Positions 1 to 4,884 are shown, counted from the stretch's first letter. The stretch is 5,272 nucleotides of DNA from Rubrobacter sp. (GCA_016781725.1 JADDPU010000300.1:1-5272), one strand, 5' to 3'. Numbers and translations: made by a program. Notes: generated by a model from the sequence alone, not told the origin.

Positions 1-2
1 GA

Positions 3-419
3 TCAGAGCACGTCGGCCTGGAGCAGTTCGATCTGCTCGCCGTCGGGCCCCTCGCAGAACGAGTAGCGCACGGGCACGGGCGGGTCGCCCTCGAGCACGG
101 TATCGGCGGGTTCCTGGGTGATGGTGCCGCCCGCGGCCCGCGCCCGCTCGGTGGCCGCCTCGCAGTCGTCGGTTCGTAGGGCGAAGTGGAGGAGGGAACC
201 TTTTGGCTCCTCGCCGCTCCCGCCCGAGAAGAGCTCGATGTACGTGCCGTCGCCCGTGTCGAGCATGGCCACCGTCTGGTCCTCTTCGGGGAACGTCAGC
301 ACGTTCCGGAAGCCCAGGCCCTCGCAGTAGAAACGCAGGCTCCTGTCGAAGTCGGAGGCCTCGATGGCGATATGGTGCAGGCCGCCGCCCCCGAGCTTGA
401 GGTTGTTACCGCGTCGCAA
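3..419 (-). CDS. VOC-superfamily (glyoxalase/dioxygenase fold) protein
   Basis: A 138-residue protein of typical single-subunit VOC length. It has the two beta-alpha-beta-beta-beta halves of the glyoxalase I/bleomycin-resistance/dioxygenase fold. The opening GLHHIAIEASD and the RSLRFYCEGLGF stretch are classic for the first half. The second half starts at LLHFALRTDD and ends with GPDGEQIELL. The four positions that bind the metal in glyoxalase I are all occupied by ligand-type residues (His16, Glu62, His78, Glu131), so a divalent-metal enzyme is likely; the substrate cannot be told. Start choice: a TTG at 419 has AGGGGG (427-432) 7 nt upstream, whereas the TTG two codons earlier (425) is only 1 nt from it. 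The gene lies 136 nt downstream of the M24 peptidase on the same strand, with no convincing promoter between them, so cotranscription is possible. The stop codon sits almost at the window edge. The family call is firm; the specific activity is unknown. Confidence 0.88.
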   Translation of the reverse strand: MRRGNNLKLGGGGLHHIAIEASDFDRSLRFYCEGLGFRNVLTFPEEDQTVAMLDTGDGTYIELFSGGSGEEPKGSLLHFALRTDDCEAATERARAAGGTITQEPADTVLEGDPPVPVRYSFCEGPDGEQIELLQADVL

Positions 420-555
420 GATCAATCCCCCTAACCGAGCCCGTACCGGATCGCCGGGCGCCGGCGCACGTCTCTGGATCTGCCTGGTGGTTCGCCCTGT
501 ACCCCGCCGAACATCGGCCCGAGTACCCGCATCAAGAGCAGCGTTCCGGGCTCGT
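420..555. other. Intergenic gap between two minus-strand genes
   Basis: This 136-nt spacer lies between the M24 stop and the VOC start. It contains a small perfect inverted repeat at 452-466 (CGCCGG, 3-nt loop, CCGGCG) with no T-run on either side, so it is not a convincing intrinsic terminator. On the minus strand a TTGATG could serve as a -35, but nothing resembling a -10 lies at the right distance. The AGGGGG at 427-432 is the ribosome-binding site for the VOC gene. Otherwise I see nothing. Confidence 0.4.
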
Positions 556-1719
556 CTAGATTCGAAAACACTTCGGGAAGCCTGTCAGGTTGCGGCAGCC
601 GTCCTCTGTGACGACTACCAGATCCTCGATGCGCACGCCCCCCACCATCGGGTCATAGACGCCGGGCTCGACCGAGACGACGTCGCCTGGGATAAGCTCG
701 TCGTCTGAGAGGGAGACTCGGGGGGCCTCGTGGATCTCCAGCCCCACCCCGTGCCCCGTGCCGTGGAAGAAGCCCTCGGTGAGCGGCTTGCCCGGCTCCT
801 GATCGTGGACGTTGGTCTTGTAGCCAGCCTCGTGCAGGATGTCGGCCACCCTTCGGTGGACCTCTCTACCGTTGACGCCGGCCTTTATCATCGAGAGGGC
901 GGCCTCCTGGCTCTCGAGGACGGCGTCGTACATCTCCTGCAGCCCGTCGTTAGGTTCACCCTTGACGAAGGTGCGGGTCATGTCTGAGTAGTAGCGGGTC
1001 GAGAGGTCCATGGGGAAGATGTCGACGATGATCGACTCCCCGGCCTTGAGGGGTCCGTGACCGCGCTCGTGCGGGTCGGCGCCCTGCGGGCCGCCGGCGG
1101 CTATGGTGCCGTGCGCGGCGCAGCCGCGCCTGAGGAGCTCGACGTCTATCTCGGAGCGCAGCACTTCGCTCGTGAGGGGATCGCCACGCCAGTTGAGGGT
1201 GCCATCCCCACCGACCTCGGACTCGTCGAGGATCGCGACGGCGTGGGCGCAGGCCGCCTCGACGGCGTCCTGGGTCTTTTCGATGTGGGAGATCTCCTCT
1301 TCGGTCTTGGCGCGGCGCAGACCTTCGAAGAGCCTCGCGTCGGGGGTGAGCGTCACGCCGCGGGCCCGCAACTCGTCGGCGTAGACGACGCCGAAGCCCG
1401 GCGGGACGGCGATGGGGGAGCCCGTGGCGCCAAGCCTCTCGAGCAGGTTGGCCACCGCGGCGGCGTAGGCTTTGTCGCCGCTCTTGAGCTCGCGGGAGAG
1501 CCTGGTTATCTCGAGCTCCTCGTAGGAGAGCAGCTCGTCCACGGGCGCCTCCTTGGCGGCCCGCCCGTACTCCAGGGAGGAGACCGCGAGGTACCTCTTG
1601 CCTGCAACGCGCAGGCATATCACGGCGTCCGGCGCGAGAAACCCCGAGAGGCGGTACGCGTCGGCGTCGTGCTCAGGGGCCCCGATAACTAGGAGGTTCC
1701 GTTCTTCGTGTTCGCCCAT
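556..1719 (-). CDS. M24-family metallopeptidase (Xaa-Pro peptidase/aminopeptidase P-like)
   Basis: A 387-residue cytoplasmic pita-bread-fold peptidase, predicted to remove an N-terminal residue before proline or to split Xaa-Pro dipeptides. Residues 1-130 form a short creatinase-type N-terminal domain. The linker FEGLRRAKTEEEISHI (131-146) leads into the catalytic domain. All five dinuclear metal ligands are visible: Asp233 (IIVDIFP), Asp246 (YYSDMTRTF), His323 (GTGHGVGLEIHE), Glu351 (VSVEPGVYDP) and Glu365 (GVRIEDLV). The accessory histidines His330 and His217/His221 are also present. The two aspartates are 13 residues apart instead of the 11 in E. coli PepP, a small insertion I associate with a DIFP-type subgroup. 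The ATG at 1719 is preferred because GGAAGGGG lies about 5 nt upstream and the protein begins where the N-terminal domain should. The frame stays open to 1965, but that extension runs antisense to the NifU-type gene and reads like shadow sequence. Prolidase versus aminopeptidase P cannot be decided here. Confidence 0.93.
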   Translation of the reverse strand: MGEHEERNLLVIGAPEHDADAYRLSGFLAPDAVICLRVAGKRYLAVSSLEYGRAAKEAPVDELLSYEELEITRLSRELKSGDKAYAAAVANLLERLGATGSPIAVPPGFGVVYADELRARGVTLTPDARLFEGLRRAKTEEEISHIEKTQDAVEAACAHAVAILDESEVGGDGTLNWRGDPLTSEVLRSEIDVELLRRGCAAHGTIAAGGPQGADPHERGHGPLKAGESIIVDIFPMDLSTRYYSDMTRTFVKGEPNDGLQEMYDAVLESQEAALSMIKAGVNGREVHRRVADILHEAGYKTNVHDQEPGKPLTEGFFHGTGHGVGLEIHEAPRVSLSDDELIPGDVVSVEPGVYDPMVGGVRIEDLVVVTEDGCRNLTGFPKCFRI

Positions 1720-1759
1720 GCCCGTCCCCTTCCGTAGAATACGCTCGCCCTGGCGCACC

Positions 1760-1765
1760 ATTCTA
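1760..1765 (-). promoter_or_regulatory. Candidate -10 element for the M24 gene
   Basis: TAGAAT on the minus strand would start transcription near 1753. That gives a leader of about 34 nt that includes the GGAAGGGG ribosome-binding site. No recognisable -35 lies 16-18 bp upstream. A second hexamer, TATTCT at 1736-1741, is closer to the gene, but its start point would cut into the ribosome-binding site, so it is less likely. Confidence 0.35.
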
Positions 1766-1800
1766 CTACCGGCCAGGACGAACCCGCCGGTGTACTCGGA

Positions 1801-1806
1801 TATAAT
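1801..1806 (+). promoter_or_regulatory. Consensus -10 element (TATAAT) for the NifU-type gene
   Basis: A perfect TATAAT predicts a start point near 1813 and a leader of about 22 nt carrying the GGAGAG ribosome-binding site (1822-1827). The -35 region is GC-rich with no TTGACA-like hexamer. The element faces away from the M24 promoter; the two predicted start points are roughly 60 bp apart. Confidence 0.5.
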
Positions 1807-1834
1807 CGGGCGCGGGATGGCGGAGAGACGAGAC

Positions 1835-2059
1835 ATGCACAGCAGGGTGGAGGAGGCGCTGGACAAGGTGCGTCCGGCGCTCAGGGCCGACGGGGGCGAC
1901 GCCAGGGTCGTGGCCTGCGACGAGGAGAGCGGCCACGTCAGCATCCAGATGCTCGGCGCCTGCAAGGGATGCCCGCTCTCACAGCTCGACTTCGTCTACG
2001 CCATCGAAAGCCTCATCCGGCGCGAGGTCCCGGACGTGCGCGAGATCGCCGCGGTATAG
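1835..2059 (+). CDS. NifU C-terminal-domain (Nfu-type) Fe-S scaffold protein
   Basis: A 74-residue protein consisting only of the NifU C-terminal domain. It opens with the amphipathic helix VEEALDKVRPALRADGGD, whose LRADGGD is a hallmark of the family. The cluster-binding motif CKGCP follows (Cys43 and Cys46), then a C-terminal helix and the VPDV segment near the end. Known Nfu domains bind a [4Fe-4S] cluster between two subunits through this CxxC pair and pass it to client enzymes, so a cytoplasmic Fe-S carrier role is expected. The ATG at 1835 is chosen because GGAGAG (1822-1827) stands 7 nt before it. An in-frame ATG at 1817 would sit only about 4 nt from the predicted transcript start and has no ribosome-binding site. 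The gene is divergent from the M24 peptidase and appears monocistronic. No other Fe-S assembly gene lies in the window. Confidence 0.92.
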   Translation: MHSRVEEALDKVRPALRADGGDARVVACDEESGHVSIQMLGACKGCPLSQLDFVYAIESLIRREVPDVREIAAV

Positions 2060-2194
2060 GCATCAGGCTTCAGGTAGCCCCGGCAGAGCCCACAAAGACC
2101 ACGGTATATTCTGCGAGCCCTGAATCAGGGTGCGGGGTGTGCTACAGACGTAGGCTAGCCACTGAGAACCTGACGGCTGAAACCTGTGGCCTGG
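2060..2194. other. Convergent intergenic gap, no gene recognised
   Basis: This 135-nt stretch separates the 3' ends of the NifU-type gene and the following minus-strand gene. It looks less GC-rich than its surroundings. It contains two short palindromes, CCCTGAATCAGGG (2118-2130) and GGCTAGCC (2153-2160), and an AT-rich patch TATATTCT (2105-2112). There is no T-run after either palindrome, so no intrinsic terminator can be called, and I find no tRNA-like fold or short gene. Confidence 0.35.
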
Positions 2195-2722
2195 TTATTG
2201 CCTCTCTTGGGGGGCGGCGCGCAGGGCGCCGGGCGGGAGGGCTCTGCGCGCCTCCGTGAGCGAATCTATGGCCTTTTTGCGGGAGCGGCGCAGCTTCATG
2301 CGCCTGAGGAAGGAGGCGTTCGGGAGCGCCTCGTTGGTGAGGTGGGTCAGGGTGATCATGTCGTTCGCGCAAGCCCTGTAGCCGAGGGCGCACATCTCGA
2401 CGCGCACCTCGTCCGAGGGGCTCTCTTCGAGGGCGCGCCGGATCTCCTCGGCGCGCTCGACTATGGAGCGGGAGAGTTCCTCCGGGGTGTCGGTAGCGGG
2501 TTGACGGGGCCTGTAGCTCGCGATCGCCTCGGGCGAGAGCCTGCGCGCGAGTCCCCGCCGGAGCGAGTTCTCGAACCTGCGGTGCGCGAAGAGCGCGGCC
2601 GCGAGCGTCAGCGGGACGACGAGAGAGAGGAGCAGCACCGGCGCGTCCGGCGCCACCGCGGGGAGCGCGGCGAGGGCGGCGATCTCGACCGCCAGTATCG
2701 ACGCTACGTAGAACTTGAACAT
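2195..2722 (-). CDS. Uncharacterised membrane protein with two N-terminal helices
   Basis: I do not recognise this 175-residue protein. It has a hairpin of two transmembrane helices (about residues 5-23 and 27-46) followed directly by the basic stretch HRRFENSLRRGLARR, which fits a cytoplasmic C-terminal part. Residues 79-100 are a charged, probably helical segment, followed by VRVEMCALGYRACANDMITL (107-126). A very basic tract, RRMKLRRSRKK (140-150), and a proline/alanine-rich tail end the protein. The ATG at 2722 is preceded by GGAGAGG 11 nt upstream; the frame stays open to 2833, but that extension lacks a ribosome-binding site and crosses the divergent promoter region. The composition (membrane helices, no excess of Gly/Arg/Glu) makes this strand, not the antisense frame, the coding one. 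It is divergent from the Yip1-family gene. The same layout recurs in the 3380-4195 product, though I see no clear sequence similarity between them. Confidence 0.72.
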   Translation of the reverse strand: MFKFYVASILAVEIAALAALPAVAPDAPVLLLSLVVPLTLAAALFAHRRFENSLRRGLARRLSPEAIASYRPRQPATDTPEELSRSIVERAEEIRRALEESPSDEVRVEMCALGYRACANDMITLTHLTNEALPNASFLRRMKLRRSRKKAIDSLTEARRALPPGALRAAPQERQ

Positions 2723-2762
2723 CCCTTGCGGCACCTCTCCGCCACCACCATCGAGGGGTCTA

Positions 2763-2791
2763 AGTCTATGTTTCACCCGGCGGTTTCGCAA
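2763..2791 (-). promoter_or_regulatory. Sigma-70-type promoter for the 2195-2722 gene
   Basis: On the minus strand, TTGCGA (2786-2791) and TAGACT (2763-2768) are separated by exactly 17 bp. Each matches four of six consensus positions. Transcription would start near 2756, leaving a leader of about 34 nt that contains the GGAGAGG ribosome-binding site. The -35 hexamer overlaps the place where a -35 for the divergent Yip1-family promoter would lie. Confidence 0.5.
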
Positions 2792-2810
2792 GCGCCGAAC
2801 GGGCTGCCTG

Positions 2811-2816
2811 TATAAT
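2811..2816 (+). promoter_or_regulatory. Consensus -10 (TATAAT) giving a leaderless mRNA for the Yip1-family gene
   Basis: A perfect TATAAT is followed by 7 nt (CTTTCGG) and then the ATG at 2824. With usual -10 geometry the transcript would begin at about the start codon, so the mRNA should be leaderless. This fits the absence of any Shine-Dalgarno sequence. No good -35 is visible. Confidence 0.6.
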
Positions 2817-2823
2817 CTTTCGG

Positions 2824-3396
2824 ATGCCGCCAAAGAGAGCCCCCGAGTTCAGCCTGCAAAGCCCGCTGGCGAGCGCGCTCGCGGTGATCCGGGGCGTCCT
2901 CTTCTCCCCCAGAAGCTTCTACCGCGACTTCAAGGCCGAGGGCCCGCTCAAGGAACCGGCGCTCTTCGTCTTGCTCGTCGGCGTGCTCACGGGATCTCTC
3001 GGCGCCGGGGTAGCCCTCGCCTCCAACCTGTTTTTCGGGCAGCTCGGCGCCGGGGACGTGCGGTCGGCGGTGCTCGAAGGCCTCCTCTTCGCGCTGCTCT
3101 CGCCGGTATTCGTGGGGATAGCCGCAGGGTTCTACCTTCTCGCCATCAAGACCTTCGTCGGCAAGGTCGGGAGCTTGGAGGAGGTGTACCGTATCGCTGC
3201 CTACGCCTTCGGCGCGCTGGTGCTGTTCTGGATCCCCATAGTCGGCGCCTTCGCCGTGACTTACGCCTTTATGGTCCTGATGGGGATCGGCATCCACAGC
3301 GTCTACCGGACCTCCTTCATTACTACCGTCGTCGTCGCCCTTGCGGGCTTCGTGCCGGTCGCGACGGCCTTGATCTTCGTCACCACCCTCGGTTAG
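2824..3396 (+). CDS. Yip1-domain family integral membrane protein
   Basis: A 190-residue protein resembling the prokaryotic Yip1 family. The soluble N-terminal segment VIRGVLFSPRSFYRDFKAEG (21-40), with a Pro followed by an aromatic pair just ahead of the first helix, is characteristic. About five hydrophobic helices follow (near 45-68, 87-109, 124-139, 141-158 and 165-187). The turn around 117-130 (SLEEVYRIAAYAFG) and WIPIVG (136-141) also match the family's conserved core. The role of bacterial Yip1-like proteins is not well defined; eukaryotic members act in membrane traffic. The ATG at 2824 is set by the -10 element 7 nt upstream, with no ribosome-binding site, so leaderless translation is expected. 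The last 17 bp overlap the 3' end of the convergent gene, leaving no room for a terminator. Family assignment is by pattern recognition only. Confidence 0.8.
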   Translation: MPPKRAPEFSLQSPLASALAVIRGVLFSPRSFYRDFKAEGPLKEPALFVLLVGVLTGSLGAGVALASNLFFGQLGAGDVRSAVLEGLLFALLSPVFVGIAAGFYLLAIKTFVGKVGSLEEVYRIAAYAFGALVLFWIPIVGAFAVTYAFMVLMGIGIHSVYRTSFITTVVVALAGFVPVATALIFVTTLG

Positions 3397-4195
3397 GCCG
3401 CCCGGAGAGCGCCGCGTACTCTCGCAAGTCTCTCTCCGCCCGCCGGCGCAGCCCTTCGGGCGCCAGCCCCAACTTCCCACTCGGGTCTCGCCCGTAACGC
3501 TCGACGAGCAACCTGTGCGAGATCGTCAAGTACGCCCGCCGCATCGTTAGCTCCGCGGGCACGGTCATCTCCCGCGGGAAGACGCGGTAGGCGGCGTCCT
3601 CCCGCAGCCCCAAGGCCGGCGGCCTCATCCCCCGCTGCCTCCCGGCCGCGAGCCGCCGCTCCCACCGCCCCCGCAAGGACCGCATCTCCTCCGTGTCGGG
3701 GGCGACGTTGAGGGGGCCCGTCTCGAACGGGTCCTCGGGCGTGAAGCCGAAGGACTCTTCGAAGAGGCGGCACACCTTGCTGGCACCCCGCCTCAGCAGG
3801 TACTCGTACTCGCTCCTGAGCAGGACGAGCTGGGCGTCATAGTAGGCGCCCAGGCCTTCCCGGGCCGGACGCCCCGCATCGAGCCCGCGACCCGCCAGCT
3901 TCTCCCGGATGATCCCGACCCGCCTCCGCAGCCTCGCGCGTTGCCCTAAGAACAGACCGCCGCCAGACAGGAGACCGGCCGCCACCGGTATCCCCGCGGC
4001 GAAAGGCCCGGCCCACGCCGTCCCGAACAACGGCGCCGAGAGCAGCACCAAAGCCCCGGCGACGCAGACTACCGTGAAGCCTAGCTTCGTCGCCCGCTGC
4101 CCACCGCCCGCGGCCTCGGAGTACAGCCGTCCAAGCTCGTACCACAGCGCGAGGGTCTCTTCGTCGGGTGCGGCGGGTGTGCGCGGACGTTGCAC
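3380..4195 (-). CDS. Uncharacterised membrane protein with two helices and a large cytoplasmic domain
   Basis: I do not recognise this protein of 271 residues. A short polar N-terminus (1-37) precedes two transmembrane helices (about 38-58 and 62-85). The basic turn RARLRRRVGIIREKL (87-100) implies that the remaining ~185 residues are cytoplasmic. That part is mostly charged and probably helical; landmarks are AYYDAQLVLLRSEYEYLLRR (117-136), FGFTPEDPFETGPLN (149-163) and ISHRLLVERYGRDPSGKLGL (225-244). Start choice is unsettled. The GTG at 4195 lies exactly 7 nt after a minus-strand -10 (TAGAAT, 4203-4208), suggesting a leaderless mRNA. The GTG at 4213 has GGAGGG 5 nt upstream and would add six residues, but it needs a promoter further inside the divergent gene. 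The 3' end overlaps the Yip1-family gene by 17 bp. The antisense frames here look like shadows. Confidence 0.75.
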   Translation of the reverse strand: MQRPRTPAAPDEETLALWYELGRLYSEAAGGGQRATKLGFTVVCVAGALVLLSAPLFGTAWAGPFAAGIPVAAGLLSGGGLFLGQRARLRRRVGIIREKLAGRGLDAGRPAREGLGAYYDAQLVLLRSEYEYLLRRGASKVCRLFEESFGFTPEDPFETGPLNVAPDTEEMRSLRGRWERRLAAGRQRGMRPPALGLREDAAYRVFPREMTVPAELTMRRAYLTISHRLLVERYGRDPSGKLGLAPEGLRRRAERDLREYAALSGRPNRGW

Positions 4196-4201
4196 ACGCT
4201 C

Positions 4202-4208
4202 TATTCTA
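4202..4208. promoter_or_regulatory. Symmetric bidirectional -10 element serving two divergent leaderless genes
   Basis: The 7-bp core TATTCTA gives TATTCT on the plus strand (4202-4207) and TAGAAT on the minus strand (4208-4203). A GTG that opens a long frame follows after exactly 7 nt on both strands: 4215 on plus (spacer ACCCACC) and 4195 on minus (spacer AGAGCGT). Predicted start points are near 4214 and 4196, about 18 bp apart. No TTGACA-like -35 is visible on either side. Confidence 0.55.
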
Positions 4209-4210
4209 CC

Positions 4211-4224
4211 CACCGTGACCCTCC
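4211..4224 (-). promoter_or_regulatory. Alternative ribosome-binding site and GTG start for the minus-strand gene
   Basis: On the minus strand GGAGGG (4219-4224) is followed by a 5-nt spacer and an in-frame GTG (4211-4213). This is a well-formed initiation site, but it lies upstream of the predicted minus-strand transcript start and inside the first codons of the divergent PAP2-like gene. It would work only on a longer transcript started from within that gene. Confidence 0.35.
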
Positions 4225-4787
4225 AAACCCCTGCCCTCGCCCGCGCGCTGACCAACGCGCTCAACCCCTTCTTCATCTTTACGGCCCTCTACGCCATCGT
4301 CGCCTTCGCGGAGGACAGCCCGGGTGAGGCGGTCCTCTACCTGGCGCTCGAGCTGGTCGCGGCGGGGGCCGTGGCCGGGTACGTGCTCTTTATGCGGCGC
4401 CGCTCGCGGGTTGGGGACTTCTGGATTACGGCGCGCGCCGAACGGCTCACGCCGGCCCTGTTCCTGCTCGCCGCCTTCGTGGCACTCCTCGTCGCTTTAG
4501 CGCTCCTGGACGCCCCGCGGGCCCTCTTCCTGCTGACCCTCTCGATGGGTTTGGCGAGCGCGACGGTAGCCCTGCTCACGCTCGTATGGAAGGCGAGCGC
4601 CCACTGCACCGTCGCGGGCCACGCCGCCACCGCGGGCCTCCTGCTACTGGGTCCCCTCGGCTTCCTTTTCCTTCTGGTGCTCCCGCTCGTAGTTTGGTCG
4701 CGGGTCGCGCCCAAAGCGCACACCCTGCCGCAGGCGCTCGCGGGGGCGGCGGTCGGGGTCGGGTTCGCGGTTCCGTTCCTGGCCTGA
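4215..4787 (+). CDS. PAP2-like integral membrane phosphatase homologue (variant motifs)
   Basis: A 190-residue, very hydrophobic protein with about six helices (near 15-33, 38-60, 78-98, 101-124, 133-160 and 172-188). The end of the fifth helix carries WSRVAPKAHTLPQALAG (161-177), which matches PAP2 motif III, SRxxxxxH, with Arg163 and His169 correctly spaced. The following acid is replaced by Gln173. Lys126, Ser128 and His130 in WKASAH sit where the family has its phosphate-binding and second-histidine motifs, but the usual PSGH is absent. RVGDFWITARAERLTP (65-80) resembles the segment before helix three in a PAP2 subgroup of Actinobacteria and Chloroflexi. Such proteins dephosphorylate lipid phosphates or prenyl diphosphates at the membrane; activity here is uncertain. 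The GTG at 4215 is fixed by the -10 element 7 nt upstream. The frame is open back to 3909, but that extension is antisense to the neighbouring gene. Confidence 0.72.
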   Translation: MTLQTPALARALTNALNPFFIFTALYAIVAFAEDSPGEAVLYLALELVAAGAVAGYVLFMRRRSRVGDFWITARAERLTPALFLLAAFVALLVALALLDAPRALFLLTLSMGLASATVALLTLVWKASAHCTVAGHAATAGLLLLGPLGFLFLLVLPLVVWSRVAPKAHTLPQALAGAAVGVGFAVPFLA

Positions 4788-4827
4788 GCCTCTTGGGCGA
4801 GCGTCCTGGCATCCTCGTTACGTTTGG

Positions 4828-4836
4828 TGCTATCAT
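4828..4836 (+). promoter_or_regulatory. Extended -10 promoter of the GYD-domain gene
   Basis: TGC TATCAT is an extended -10 (TGn plus a five-of-six hexamer). It would start transcription near 4843-4845 and leave a leader of about 57 nt. A CTGGCA at 4806-4811 could be a weak -35, but its 19-bp spacing is long; extended -10 promoters often do without one. Confidence 0.5.
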
Positions 4837-4838
4837 GG

Positions 4839-4884
4839 TTCCCGGTGGAAAGGATTAGCCCGCTTTTGGGAAGCGGGCCGGGAA
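4839..4884 (+). promoter_or_regulatory. Hairpin in the 5' leader of the GYD-domain gene
   Basis: GCCCGCTT (4858-4865) and AAGCGGGC (4871-4878) form a perfect 8-bp stem with loop TTGGG. TTCCCGG (4839-4845) and CCGGGAA (4878-4884) are also complementary and could close an outer 7-bp stem, giving up the last inner pair. The outer stem would reach the first two bases of the ribosome-binding site AAGGAGGG (4883-4890). If transcription starts near 4843, most of the outer 5' arm is missing from the RNA and only the inner hairpin forms. No T-run follows, so it is not a terminator. Confidence 0.45.

Noticed and set aside
452..466. CGCCGG/CCGGCG hairpin as terminator of the M24 gene
   Set aside because: It has no T-tract on either strand, and such short GC palindromes are frequent in GC-rich DNA.
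1057..1692. 211-codon plus-strand frame across the M24 gene
   Set aside because: It is antisense to the well-supported metal-ligand region of the peptidase, and its composition and lack of motifs mark it as a shadow.
1720..1965. Upstream extension of the M24 frame
   Set aside because: It would run antisense through the NifU-type gene and its promoter. The ATG at 1719 has a ribosome-binding site and matches the expected start of the family.
2105..2112. TATATTCT as a promoter for a small RNA
   Set aside because: There is no matching -35 and no downstream terminator or reading frame, so it is just an AT-rich patch.
2784..2799. TTCG...CGAA inverted repeat as an operator between the divergent genes
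   Set aside because: The arms are only 4 bp and the bases are already explained by the minus-strand -35 region.
2186..2815. Long plus-strand frame antisense to the two-helix protein gene
   Set aside because: Its product is dominated by Glu, Arg and Gly, with no membrane segments or motifs. The minus-strand frame has clear helices, a promoter and a ribosome-binding site, so this is a GC-rich shadow.
3909..4214. Upstream extension of the PAP2-like frame
   Set aside because: It is polar, Pro/Ser/Arg-rich sequence antisense to the neighbouring membrane protein. The GTG at 4215 is supported by the -10 element.
4835..4858. Seven-codon ORF (MVPGGKD) ahead of the GYD gene
   Set aside because: Its ATG overlaps the -10 hexamer, so it would not be in the transcript from that promoter, and it has no ribosome-binding site.
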